Part shown: positions 1 to 8,339 of the stretch, piece after piece
Numbering within the stretch: the stretch's first letter is position 1
How the letters are laid out: each line of letters begins with the position of its first letter
From: Zoogloeaceae bacterium
GTDB lineage: Bacteria > Pseudomonadota > Gammaproteobacteria > Burkholderiales > Rhodocyclaceae
Assembly: GCA_024235635.1 (NCBI GenBank)
Contig: JACKMA010000002.1
Location: 124,001 to 188,000, forward strand
Reading direction: 5' to 3'
DNA length: 64,000 nt
Notes under the pieces: generated by a model
What the model was told of the DNA's origin: nothing
The model's database searches: none
What the model saw: the letters and a program-made list of their open reading frames with translations, nothing else
Made by a program: the position numbers and the translations under genes

Positions 1-360
1 CGCATCGTCGCCGGCGCCGCGGTCGCGGTGCCGCCGGAGATCATGGGCATCGGACCGGCGCCGGCGATCCGCGCGGTGGCCGCCCGAGCCGGCATCGGTC
101 TCGACGACATCGGGCGCATCGAGATCAACGAAGCCTTCGGTGCCCAGTACCTGGCCTGCCAGCGCGAACTCGGCTTCGATCCGGAACGCGCCAACAGCCG
201 CGGCGGCGCGATCGCGATCGGCCATCCGCTGGGTGCCTCGGGCGTGCGCCTGACCCACACCGTGGCCCGGCAGCTGAAGGCCGACGGCGTGCGCTTCGGT
301 GTCTCCTCGGCCTGCGCCGGCGGCGGCCAGGGTGTGGCCGTACTGCTCGAAAACCTTTGA
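1..360 (+). CDS. Thiolase (acetyl-CoA C-acyltransferase), C-terminal part
   Basis: This is the C-terminal part of a thiolase that enters the window already in frame at base 1; its start lies outside. It would cleave a 3-ketoacyl-CoA with CoA to release acetyl-CoA. Visible signatures are the NEAFGAQ segment, the catalytic-His block GHPLGASG and the C-terminal Cys region SSACAGGGQG, where the cysteine normally deprotonates CoA. The gene ends 13 bases before the SDR dehydrogenase start, so it is co-transcribed with the following CoA-thioester genes and probably performs the last step of their pathway. The substrate cannot be told from this fragment. Confidence 0.9.
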   Translation, partial: RIVAGAAVAVPPEIMGIGPAPAIRAVAARAGIGLDDIGRIEINEAFGAQYLACQRELGFDPERANSRGGAIAIGHPLGASGVRLTHTVARQLKADGVRFGVSSACAGGGQGVAVLLENL

Positions 361-373
361 ACGGAGCACGCAA

Positions 374-1141
374 ATGAAGACGCAGGAGATGAGCTTCATC
401 GTCACCGGCGGCGCCTCGGGTCTGGGCGAAGCCACCGTGCGCGCACTGCACGCCGGCGGCGCCCGCGTGGTGATCGCCGATCTCAACCGCGAGCAGGGCG
501 AGGCGCTGGCCGCCGAACTCGGCGAGCGCGCGGCCTTTGCCCGCACCAACGTCGCCGACGAAGGCGACGCCGTGGCCACGGTGGAACTGGCCAGGTCGCG
601 TTTCGGCGGCCTGCAGGGCCTGATCAACTGCGCCGGCATCGGCAGCGCGGCGCGGGTGCTGGGCAAGGAAGGTCCGATGCCGCTGGAGGCCTTCAGCCGT
701 TCGGTCCAGGTCAACCTGGTCGGCAGCTTCAACATGATCCGCGTCGCGGCTGCGGCCATGGCGGAGGGATCGCCGCAGGGCGACGGCGAGCGTGGCGTGA
801 TCGTCAATACCGCCTCGGTGGCGGCCTATGACGGGCAGGTCGGACAGGCGGCCTATGCCGCTTCGAAGGGCGGCATCGTGTCGATGACGCTGCCGCTGGC
901 GCGTGAGCTGTCGCGCTTCGGCATCCGCGTCGTGACCATCGCGCCGGGCCTGTTCCTGACGCCGATGATGCATACGCTGCCGGCCGAGGTGCAGAAGTCG
1001 CTGGGCGAAGCGGTGCCCTTCCCGCCGCGGCTCGGGCGGCCCGAGGAATTCGCGCGCATGGTGCTGTCGGTGGTCGACAACGTCATGCTGAACGGCGAGA
1101 CGATCCGCCTCGACGGCGCGATCCGGCTCGCCCCGCGTTGA
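374..1141 (+). CDS. SDR-family 3-hydroxyacyl-CoA dehydrogenase-like protein
   Basis: A 255-residue short-chain dehydrogenase/reductase. The NAD(P)-binding motif TGGASGLG is at residues 11-18, NCAG starts at N85, and the catalytic YAASK has Tyr161 and Lys165. Length and the early glycine motif match the type II 3-hydroxyacyl-CoA dehydrogenase (HSD10-like) group, which oxidises 3-hydroxyacyl-CoA to 3-ketoacyl-CoA. That activity would fit directly upstream of the preceding thiolase. The ATG at 374 is chosen because it follows GGAGCACGCAA and gives the expected SDR N-terminus. Exact substrate is unknown. Confidence 0.85.
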   Translation: MKTQEMSFIVTGGASGLGEATVRALHAGGARVVIADLNREQGEALAAELGERAAFARTNVADEGDAVATVELARSRFGGLQGLINCAGIGSAARVLGKEGPMPLEAFSRSVQVNLVGSFNMIRVAAAAMAEGSPQGDGERGVIVNTASVAAYDGQVGQAAYAASKGGIVSMTLPLARELSRFGIRVVTIAPGLFLTPMMHTLPAEVQKSLGEAVPFPPRLGRPEEFARMVLSVVDNVMLNGETIRLDGAIRLAPR

Positions 1142-1154
1142 GGACGGAATCGCC

Positions 1155-2717
1155 ATGGCACAACTGATCGACGCGGCCGACGTCGCGCGCCTGATTCCGA
1201 ACGGGGCTACGCTGTACTGCACCGGCATGGGCCTCGCCGGCTTCGCCGAGGAAGTCGCGAAGGCGGTGTCCGCCGCCTTCGAGAGCACCGGTCACCCGCG
1301 CGACCTGACCCTGTACCACGCCACCGGCGTCGGCAACGGCCGCGACCGGGGCGTGCATCATTTTGCCCACGAGGGCCTGTTGAAACGCATCGTCGGCGGT
1401 CATTTCGGCGTCGGCGGACCACGGCTGATGAAGCTCGTCATGGACGGGCGCATCGAGGCCTACAACCTGCCGCAGGGTGCCCTCGCCAGGCTGCCTCGCG
1501 AAATCGCCGGCCGCCGTCCTGGCTTCATCTCGAAGGTCGGGCTCGGCACCTTCGTCGATCCACGGGTGGAAGGCGGCAAGGTCAATGCCGCGGCCGAGGA
1601 GGATCTGGTCGAGGTGCTGGAACTGGCCGGCGAGGAGTGGCTGTTCTTCCGCGCGCCGAAGGTCGATGTCGCGCTGATTCGCGGCTCGGTCGCGGACGAG
1701 CGCGGCAACCTGTCGATGAAGCGCGAAGGCGTGCTGCTCGAGAGCCTGTCGGTGGCACAGGCCGCTCGCGCCTGCGGCGGCATCGTCATCGCCCAGGTCG
1801 AGCACGTGGTCAGCGCCGGCAGCCTCAACGCGCGCGAGGTGGCGGTGCCGGGCATCCTGGTCGATTATCTGGTCAAGGCGAAGCCCGAGAACCACCTGCA
1901 GACCATGAACACCTACTACAACCCGGCCTACTCGGGCGAGATCCGGGTGGTGCGCGGCGCCTTGCCGGCGATGCCGCTGGACCCGCGCAAGATCATCGCC
2001 CGGCGGGCGGCGATGGCGCTGTCGGCCGGCGCCGTGGTGAACCTCGGCATCGGCATGCCGGAGGGCGTCGCGGCGGTCGCCGCCGAAGAGCACGTGGACC
2101 ATCTGATGTCGCTGACGCTGGAGACCGGCCCGATCGGCGGCGTTCCGGCCGGTGGCTACGATTTCGGACACGCCGCCAATGCCGATGCGGTGGTCGAACA
2201 ACCGGCCCAGTTCGACTTCTACGACGGCGGCGGCATCGATGTCGCCTTTCTCGGGCTGGCCCAGTGCGACGCCCGCGGCAACGTCAACGTCAGCAAGTTC
2301 AGCGGCCGCCCGGTCGGTTGCGGCGGCTTCATCAACATCACGCAGAACGCCAAGCGCGTGGTCTTCTGCGGCACCTTCACCGCCGGCGATGCCGACATCG
2401 CGATCGAAGACGGACAGTTGTCGATCCGTCGCGACGGCGGTCACAGCAAGTTCCTCGAGCAGGTCGAGCAGATCACCTTCAGCGGCGCCTATGCGGTGCG
2501 CATCGGGCAGCCGGTGCTCTACGTGACCGAGCGCGCGGTGTTCCGCCTCGACGCCGACGGGCTGGAGCTGGTCGAGATCGCGCCGGGGGTCGATCTCGAA
2601 CGCGACATCCTCGCCCACATGCGTTTCCGGCCGCGCATCCGCGACCTGACGCTGATGGATGCGGAACTGTTCCAGCCGGTCTGGGGCAAGCTCGGTGCCC
2701 GCATGAGCGTCCGCTGA
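1155..2717 (+). CDS. Acyl-CoA:acetate/3-ketoacid CoA-transferase
   Basis: A 520-residue family I CoA-transferase with the alpha and beta halves fused in one chain, as in propionate/acetoacetate CoA-transferases. The second half carries the catalytic glutamate in TLETGPIGGVPAGG (Glu323), which forms the glutamyl-CoA intermediate, and the GIGMPEGVA motif before it. It would move CoA between an acyl-CoA donor and a carboxylic acid, so it may activate the operon's acid substrate without ATP or release a short-chain product. It lies 13 bases after the SDR gene and 30 before the thioesterase. Confidence 0.88.
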   Translation: MAQLIDAADVARLIPNGATLYCTGMGLAGFAEEVAKAVSAAFESTGHPRDLTLYHATGVGNGRDRGVHHFAHEGLLKRIVGGHFGVGGPRLMKLVMDGRIEAYNLPQGALARLPREIAGRRPGFISKVGLGTFVDPRVEGGKVNAAAEEDLVEVLELAGEEWLFFRAPKVDVALIRGSVADERGNLSMKREGVLLESLSVAQAARACGGIVIAQVEHVVSAGSLNAREVAVPGILVDYLVKAKPENHLQTMNTYYNPAYSGEIRVVRGALPAMPLDPRKIIARRAAMALSAGAVVNLGIGMPEGVAAVAAEEHVDHLMSLTLETGPIGGVPAGGYDFGHAANADAVVEQPAQFDFYDGGGIDVAFLGLAQCDARGNVNVSKFSGRPVGCGGFINITQNAKRVVFCGTFTAGDADIAIEDGQLSIRRDGGHSKFLEQVEQITFSGAYAVRIGQPVLYVTERAVFRLDADGLELVEIAPGVDLERDILAHMRFRPRIRDLTLMDAELFQPVWGKLGARMSVR

Positions 2718-2747
2718 ACCAGCCGGCGCGACGAGGAAATCACAACC

Positions 2748-3167
2748 ATGGCCCGCAGTCACATCTACCGCATGCGCATCGCCTTCTCCGATTGCGATCC
2801 CGCGCAGATCGTCTTCTTCGCCAACTACTTCAAGTGGTTCGACACCGCCAGCCGCGAATTCTTCACCGCCTGCGGCGTGCCGAGCTGGCGCCAGACCATG
2901 GCCGAGCGGGGAATCATCGGCGCGCCACTGGTCGATGCCGGCGCGCGCTTCCTGAGCTCGGCCACCTATGGCGAGGACATCGAAATCGAGTCGAGTGTCG
3001 AGGAGTGGCGCAACAAGACCTTCGTCATGCGCCACGTCGCCCGGCGGGGCGACACGGTACTGAGCGAGGGACGCGAAGTGCGGGTGTTCGCGATCATGGA
3101 TCCGGACGACCCACTGCGCATCAAGGCGGTGCCGATCCCCGCCGACATCCGCGCCGCCTGCGAATAG
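2748..3167 (+). CDS. 4-hydroxybenzoyl-CoA thioesterase-like hotdog protein
   Basis: A 139-residue hotdog-fold thioesterase of the 4HBT/YbgC group. The signature FSDCDPAQIVFFANYFKW carries Asp17, equivalent to the catalytic Asp17 of Pseudomonas 4-hydroxybenzoyl-CoA thioesterase. It would hydrolyse an aryl- or acyl-CoA, freeing CoA. Its place between a CoA-transferase and an acyl-CoA dehydrogenase suggests a house-cleaning or CoA-recycling role. A paralogue with the same motif is at 49598-50023 in the benzoate region. Confidence 0.85.
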   Translation: MARSHIYRMRIAFSDCDPAQIVFFANYFKWFDTASREFFTACGVPSWRQTMAERGIIGAPLVDAGARFLSSATYGEDIEIESSVEEWRNKTFVMRHVARRGDTVLSEGREVRVFAIMDPDDPLRIKAVPIPADIRAACE

Positions 3168-3190
3168 CGCGACCCAACGAGGACAATCCA

Positions 3191-4981
3191 ATGAGCGAGT
3201 ACAGAGCCCCGCTGCGGGACATGAACTTCATCCTGAGCGAGATTGCCGGACTCGGCGCAATCGCCGAACTGCCGGGTTGCGAAGACGCGTCGGCCGACCT
3301 GGTGTCGGCCATCCTCGACGAAGCCGGCAAGTTCGCCGCCGGCGTGCTGGCGCCGCTCAATCGCGACGGCGACGTCCAGGGCTGCCGTCTCGCCGACGAC
3401 GGCACCGTGCACACGCCGGACGGCTGGGCCGAGGCCTATGCCCAGTTCCGCGACGCGGGCTGGATCGGGCTGTCGCTGCCGACCGAGTTCGGCGGCCAGG
3501 AGTTGCCGAAGGCGGTATCGACACCGGTCTGGGAAATGTGGTTCTCGACCAACATGGCGTTCGCGATGCTGCCGCAACTGAACGTCGGCCAGGCCGAGGC
3601 GCTGCTGATCGCAGCCACCGACGAGCAGAAGCAGCGCTGGCTGCACAAGGTCGTCGGTGGCGAGTGGGGCAGCACCATGAACCTCACCGAACCGCAGGCC
3701 GGATCCGACCTGGCGGCCACCCGCTGCCGTGCCGAGGCCCAGGCCGACGGCAGCTACAAACTCTTCGGGCAGAAGATCTTCATCTCCTACGGCGAGCACG
3801 AGCTGACGCCCAACATCGTCCATCTGGTGCTGGCGCGCATGCCCGACGCGCCGCCCGGGGTGCGGGGCCTGTCGCTGTTCCTGGTGCCGAAGTACCTTCC
3901 GGGCGAAGTCGGCGAACCGGGGGCGCGCAACGACGTGCGCTGCATCTCGATCGAACACAAGATGGGCATCCACGGCAGCCCGACCTGCACACTGTCGTTC
4001 GGCGACGCCGGCGGTGCGGTCGGCTGGCTGGTGGGCGCAGCGAACCGGGGCCTCGAGACCATGTTCGTCATGATGAACGATGCCCGCTTCGGCGTCGGCG
4101 TGCAGGGCCTGGGGCTCGGCGAGCGCGCCTACCAGTACGCCCTCGGCTACGCCCGCGAACGGGTGCAGGGCCGCGATGCGGTGACCGGCGAGAGCGGCCG
4201 GCCGATCATTCATCATCCGGACGTCAAGCGCATGCTGCTGTCGATGCGCGCGCGGGTGATGGCGATGCGCGCGCTGCTCTACACCGCCGCCGGCTGGTTC
4301 GACGTCGCTCGCCGCCATCCGGACGCGGCCGTCGCCGGCAAGCATCGCCGCTATGTGGACCTGATGATGCCGGTGGCCAAGGGCTGGTGCACCGAGATCG
4401 GCAACGACGTCTGCGACGATGCCATCCAGGTCTTCGGCGGCATGGGCTTCGTCGAGGAGACCGGCATCGCCCAGTTCTACCGCGATGCCCGGATCATCAC
4501 GATCTACGAAGGCACCACCGGCATCCAGGCCAACGACCTGGTCGGTCGCAAGATCCTGCGCGAAAACGGCGAGACCCTGCAGGAGATGATTGCCGACATG
4601 CGCGGCACCGCCGATGAAGTGCGCGCCGACGACAGCCTCGGTCAGATCGCCGATACCCTCTCGGACGCGATCGATGCGCTCGAATCGGCGACCGAGTGGC
4701 TGCTGGCCAATGGTGAGGAGCGCCTCGCCGAAGTGCTGGCCGGCGCGGTGCCCTACCTCTATCTGCTGGGGACCGTGTCCGGCGGCTGGCAGCTCGCGCG
4801 GCTGGCGCTCGCAGCCCGTCGCGAACTGGGCGCCGGGCACGGCGACGTCGCCTACCTGACGAGTCTGATCGACCTCGTGCGCTTCTACATGGCGACCATC
4901 GGCCCGCAGGCGATGGCATATGCCGAGACGGTGCGCGAGGCTGGCGCCGCGCTCAATCACTTCGACGAAGCGAGTTTCTGA
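3191..4981 (+). CDS. Acyl-CoA dehydrogenase, long DmdC-like subgroup
   Basis: A 596-residue FAD-dependent acyl-CoA dehydrogenase. Typical ACADs have about 380-400 residues; this length matches the group that includes 3-methylmercaptopropionyl-CoA dehydrogenase (DmdC). Visible motifs are NLTEPQAGSDL (substrate/flavin segment), a glycine-rich C-terminal FGGMGFVEE and IYEGTTGIQAND with Glu440 as the probable catalytic base. It would introduce a 2,3-double bond into an acyl-CoA. The ATG at 3191 follows an AGGA Shine-Dalgarno; the reading frame stays open upstream but overlaps well-supported genes. It overlaps the MaoC gene by one base (TGATG), indicating translational coupling. Confidence 0.88.
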   Translation: MSEYRAPLRDMNFILSEIAGLGAIAELPGCEDASADLVSAILDEAGKFAAGVLAPLNRDGDVQGCRLADDGTVHTPDGWAEAYAQFRDAGWIGLSLPTEFGGQELPKAVSTPVWEMWFSTNMAFAMLPQLNVGQAEALLIAATDEQKQRWLHKVVGGEWGSTMNLTEPQAGSDLAATRCRAEAQADGSYKLFGQKIFISYGEHELTPNIVHLVLARMPDAPPGVRGLSLFLVPKYLPGEVGEPGARNDVRCISIEHKMGIHGSPTCTLSFGDAGGAVGWLVGAANRGLETMFVMMNDARFGVGVQGLGLGERAYQYALGYARERVQGRDAVTGESGRPIIHHPDVKRMLLSMRARVMAMRALLYTAAGWFDVARRHPDAAVAGKHRRYVDLMMPVAKGWCTEIGNDVCDDAIQVFGGMGFVEETGIAQFYRDARIITIYEGTTGIQANDLVGRKILRENGETLQEMIADMRGTADEVRADDSLGQIADTLSDAIDALESATEWLLANGEERLAEVLAGAVPYLYLLGTVSGGWQLARLALAARRELGAGHGDVAYLTSLIDLVRFYMATIGPQAMAYAETVREAGAALNHFDEASF

Positions 4982-5442
4982 TGCCCGCGTCCGGGGCCAT
5001 GCCACTCGACGGCATGGCCGGCCGGGTCGGCGACGAGTTCGCCATCGGCTCGTGGACGCCGCTCACTCAGGCTCGAATCGCGGGCTTCGCCGACGCCACC
5101 GGCGACCGCCAGTGGATCCATGTCGATAGCGCGCGGGCCGCGTCCGAGCTGCCGGGCGGGCAGACCATCGCCCACGGCTTCCTGGTGCTGGCCACCGCGT
5201 CGGTGGTGGTGCAGCAGATTCCGCTGGCTGGGGTCGCCGCTTCGCTGATCTACGGCATCGACCGCGTCCGCTTCCTGGCACCGGTCACCGCCGGCACCGC
5301 GATACGCGCCCGCGTCACGCTGGCCGAATGGCAGGTGCGCGACGACGGCGCCCAGGCACGCTGGCGGGTGACCGTGGAAGGCGAGGCGCTGGCGCGCCCG
5401 GCCGCGGTGTTCGAACTGATCGTGCGCTATCGCGCGGGTTGA
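4981..5442 (+). CDS. MaoC-like (R)-enoyl-CoA hydratase
   Basis: A 153-residue single-hotdog MaoC-domain protein. The hydratase signature is visible as FADATGDRQWIHVD (Asp and His of the active site) followed by a GGQTIAHGFLVLA loop. It would hydrate the enoyl-CoA made by the upstream acyl-CoA dehydrogenase to an (R)-3-hydroxyacyl-CoA. Its start overlaps the stop of that gene; a second ATG a few codons in is possible. It is the last gene of the operon and converges with the TetR gene 24 bases away. Confidence 0.85.
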   Translation: MPASGAMPLDGMAGRVGDEFAIGSWTPLTQARIAGFADATGDRQWIHVDSARAASELPGGQTIAHGFLVLATASVVVQQIPLAGVAASLIYGIDRVRFLAPVTAGTAIRARVTLAEWQVRDDGAQARWRVTVEGEALARPAAVFELIVRYRAG

Positions 5443-5466
5443 TTCGTCGCTGCCCGCGGCCGCGCG

Positions 5467-6336
5467 TCAGTCCTTGCCGTCGACGCCACGGCGCAGCATG
5501 TCGACCATGTTGTCCGCGATCTGCTGCGCCGAATACCGGCCCTCGCGGTACCAGATCGCCACCCAGTTCATCGCCCCGAGCAGGGTCAGGCGGAGCAGGC
5601 TGCGGTTGGTGCCGGCGGCGATCGGCAGGGCATCGATCAACTCGCGGAAGACCTTCTCGTAGGCATCGCGATCGCCACGGATCTTGTCGAACACCTCGTG
5701 GTCGTCGATCAGCGCGAGGCTGTGGCCGGTGAGCCGTTCGACGTGCGCACCCTCGACCAGCCCGGAGACGTGCACCTCGCAGGCGCGGCGCAGGCGGTCC
5801 CAGGGGTCGCGCCCTGCGTTCGCCGCTTCGCGCACGCGGCCCATGATGCGGCGGAAACCCTCGCGATAGACGCCGAGGTAGATGTCTTCTTTCGACGGAA
5901 AGTGGTGATAGACCGAACCCGGCAGCAGGCCGACCTTGGCGGCGATGTCGCGGATCGAGGTGCGGTCGTAGCCCTGTGACGCGAACAGTTCGGCGGCGGC
6001 ATGCAGGATCAGTTGCTGACGCGTCAGCGGCTCGCCGCCGCCGGCTTCGTCGTCCTCGCCGCGCAGCGAGAGCTTGGCGGCGATCTGGCCGCGCTCCAGC
6101 AGCCGGCGCTCCTCGTCGCTCAGCACGTCGACATTGCCCTGGGCCAGCGCCTGCAGCCGCTTGACGACGGTCTCGAGGCCGTGCTTGACCCAGATGTAGC
6201 GCACGCCCGATGGCGAGATCTGCATGCCTCGGGCCCGCATCCGGCCCGCCACCGCCGATTGCCCCAGGCGCGGCTCGTCGCGCGCGTAGCGCAGGACTTC
6301 GTCTTCGACGCTGATCGTTTCCACTGCTTCAACCAC
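5467..6336 (-). CDS. TetR-family regulator with extra N-terminal transposase-like HTH
   Basis: A 289-residue regulator, far longer than the usual 200 of TetR proteins. The C-terminal two-thirds is TetR: TSIRDIAAKVGLLPGSVYHHFPSKEDI is the canonical HTH, followed by a helical ligand domain. The first 80 or so residues form a second putative DNA-binding domain, with PSGVRYIWVKHGLETVVKRL and a following LSDEERRLLE. This closely resembles the N-terminal HTH and linker I know from IS481-type transposases. It is convergent with the 1-5442 operon and is its likely regulator; the ligand would be an acyl-CoA or aromatic acid. The fusion is read from sequence; its function is inference. Confidence 0.85.
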   Translation of the reverse strand: MVEAVETISVEDEVLRYARDEPRLGQSAVAGRMRARGMQISPSGVRYIWVKHGLETVVKRLQALAQGNVDVLSDEERRLLERGQIAAKLSLRGEDDEAGGGEPLTRQQLILHAAAELFASQGYDRTSIRDIAAKVGLLPGSVYHHFPSKEDIYLGVYREGFRRIMGRVREAANAGRDPWDRLRRACEVHVSGLVEGAHVERLTGHSLALIDDHEVFDKIRGDRDAYEKVFRELIDALPIAAGTNRSLLRLTLLGAMNWVAIWYREGRYSAQQIADNMVDMLRRGVDGKD

Positions 6337-6644
6337 GTTGCCAGGACCCCGCTCGGGACTGATTGTCGATGGACCGATTCTAACGCTGCCGTCGCGACCG
6401 TGCCCGAAGCGTTACCCGATGGTCATCGCGGCCGTCGCGAGCTCGCTCGCGGGGCGGGTCTCGCGGCGATCGAGCGGCACGTCGCCCCCGTTCTGGCGCA
6501 CTCCACAGCCCACGCCTGGAATTGCGATTGAGGTGGGGATGGGCCGGCGTCGTGATGCGTTTCGGAGGGGGCTGGCCCCGGTCGCCACGCCCGCGCTTCG
6601 TCGTGATACCGTCGCGGCGGATGCGGCCGACGGAGGTGCACGCA
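6337..6644. other. Intergenic region, divergent promoters expected
   Basis: About 308 bases between the TetR gene start (minus) and the VOC gene (plus). Both genes point away, so promoters for both should be here, but no convincing -35/-10 pair was found. The only clear element is a GGAGGTG Shine-Dalgarno ending just before the VOC start. Open frames crossing the region lack family features. Confidence 0.4.
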
Positions 6645-7073
6645 ATGACGATCCATCTCGATCACCTGATCGTGCCGTCGCGGGACCGGGTCGCGGCGGC
6701 GCGACTGCTCGGGACCTTGCTCGACGTGCCGTGGGCCGGCCAGGCCGCCGTCGGGCCCTTTTCGCCGGTCTTCGTCAACGACGGCCTGACCATCGACTTC
6801 GACCAGTGGCCGGTGCCGTTGCCGCGACAGCATTACTGCTTCCGCGTTGACGACACGCGGTTCGACGCGATCCTCGGACGCATCCGCGCCGCTGGCATCG
6901 CCTACCGCAGCCACCCCCACGGCCCCGACGATGGGCAGGTCAATGCGGCATTTGGCGGACGGCTGGTGTACTGGGGTGAGCCGGACGGCCACGTCTGGGA
7001 ACTGCTGACCGTCAGCTATGCACGATCGCCACTGCCGGCGGCATCGACGGCGGCATCGACGGCGGGCGCATGA
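6645..7073 (+). CDS. VOC-family (glyoxalase/bleomycin resistance-like) protein
   Basis: A 142-residue single-module vicinal oxygen chelate protein. It begins MTIHLDHLIVPSRD, the typical beta-strand with a metal-ligand His (H7), and has YWGEPDGHVWELLTV near the C-terminus, where the last Glu of VOC enzymes sits. The family includes dioxygenases, lyases and metal-binding resistance proteins; the exact reaction cannot be assigned. The start at 6645 is preceded by GGAGGTG; the upstream extension of the frame is arginine-rich and lacks family features. Confidence 0.75.
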   Translation: MTIHLDHLIVPSRDRVAAARLLGTLLDVPWAGQAAVGPFSPVFVNDGLTIDFDQWPVPLPRQHYCFRVDDTRFDAILGRIRAAGIAYRSHPHGPDDGQVNAAFGGRLVYWGEPDGHVWELLTVSYARSPLPAASTAASTAGA

Positions 7074-7333
7074 GCCTGCACCGTCGGGGACGAGCGCCGC
7101 CACCGCGACGGCGGCTGGCGTGCGCATGGGTTCGGTCGATGGGCCCGGGATATGCGCTGGTCGGTGCCGGACCCCGACCGAAGGCTGGTTCGTCGCTGGC
7201 AGCGGCGGGCCGCGCGGGCTTGCGTTGTCGATGCCAGGAGCACGCAAACCGGAAGCCTCCGGCTATGCTGAAAGTGCTTCAGGCCGGACCCGGAAACGGA
7301 CCGCGCACCCTGCCATGTGTCGAGGAGATGGGC

Positions 7334-8008
7334 ATGCACTTTGTCGGCAACAATCATGTCGCGTTCGATACCCAGTCGCTGGGCTTTCCGAGCATCCAGA
7401 GCTGTCAGGCGGTCTGTTTCCAGGTCGCAGGCGGCATCTTCGGCTTCCACGACTACAAGGGTGCCGGCGGTGTCGGCGTCGACAGCGAAAAGGCCAAGGC
7501 CTTCGCCGACTGGGCCTCGAAGAACGGCACTGGCGACCCCACCCACGGCGTCGCCCTCTACGGCGTGATCAACCAGACGCACCAATACACGCGCGACCAC
7601 CTGGGCGTGCAGGACTGGCAGTCGATGCTGCTCGGGGTGGCCCAGGAACTGTCGTTCGGCGGCCCGGTTTACGGCGCGCGCATCACCTCCCATGTCGGCA
7701 AGTCGGATTCGCTCTACGTGCGCTTCGACCTCATCGGCAACGACGTGAGGATTTCCTACAAGCGCTGGAGCAAGATGGAAAAGAACACGGCGGCAGCCCC
7801 GCTCAACCCGAGCGACCAGGCGCTGCTGCGTCCGGCCAAGTCGAGCGAGATCGATCCATCCATGATCCGGGCCGACACCCGGCCCTATGTCGCCGAGCCG
7901 ATGAAGGACTACGAATACGAAGACGTCTTCCCGGTCCGTCGCAAGGACCCCGGCAAGGGTGAGAACCTGCACATCGTGTCCGCCAAGGCGATCGTGCAGT
8001 TCCGCTGA
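7334..8008 (+). CDS. Conserved-looking protein of unknown function with Cys-His motif
   Basis: A 224-residue protein not assigned to a family. The start at 7334 follows GAGGAG with good spacing; ATGs at 7265 and 7328 are alternatives. No signal peptide or membrane segment is visible. Near the N-terminus SCQAVCFQVAGGIFGFH contains Cys24, Cys28 and His39. The arrangement recalls the Cys...GG...His pattern of CheD-like glutamine deamidases with a shorter loop. The rest is rich in aromatic and charged residues and ends in a Pro-rich, Asp/Glu-rich tail. Codon use matches the core genome, so it is not part of the AT-rich insert beyond it. Confidence 0.6.
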   Translation: MHFVGNNHVAFDTQSLGFPSIQSCQAVCFQVAGGIFGFHDYKGAGGVGVDSEKAKAFADWASKNGTGDPTHGVALYGVINQTHQYTRDHLGVQDWQSMLLGVAQELSFGGPVYGARITSHVGKSDSLYVRFDLIGNDVRISYKRWSKMEKNTAAAPLNPSDQALLRPAKSSEIDPSMIRADTRPYVAEPMKDYEYEDVFPVRRKDPGKGENLHIVSAKAIVQFR

Positions 8009-8179
8009 CGTCCCGGGCGGGTCAAGCGGCAACGGCTGGTGCGGACGCGATCGCACGCTTCGAGTAGGGTCGAAACCCATTGTCCGGGGTCCCTGCGGCG
8101 ATGGTCGGGCACAGGCAAAGTACCCGGCTGTTCAGACTCGTCGGTGGGTCATGTCGGGAAGGGCCTGTCGGCCTGAGCC

Positions 8180-8323
8180 GACAGTCAGTCTGACGATAGT
8201 GAATGCCGGCAATGCGCCCGCCACCCGCCGCACAATGCGTAAGGCCGGTGAGCCAATCATGCATCATGTGATGAACCGGGCAAAAGCATCGTAGCCACGT
8301 GATCGGGCGAGGCCTGACCCCAT
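8180..8323 (-). repeat. Imperfect inverted repeat, copy A (left)
   Basis: Read on the minus strand, this stretch starts ATGGGGTCAGG, contains CACATGATGCATGATT in the middle and ends near CGTCAGACTGACTGTC. It aligns almost without gaps to 10336-10478 on the plus strand (144 versus 143 bases), with the three blocks at matching offsets. The two copies face inward around the truncated recombinase and the SIR2 gene. The similarity probably continues weakly beyond the outer ends. A second TGGATGGGGTCA copy immediately follows at the inner end. It is non-coding; the apparent extension of the recombinase frame through it is fortuitous. Confidence 0.7.
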
Positions 8324-8339
8324 CCATTGTTTGTGACCC

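Noticed and set aside
28..360. Independent short gene starting at GTG 28
   Set aside because: The frame is open from base 1 and is clearly the end of a thiolase that starts before the window.
8022..8339. Continuation of the truncated recombinase reading frame into the inverted repeat
   Set aside because: The protein ceases to look like an integrase after DIDATR, and the sequence is explained by the repeat.
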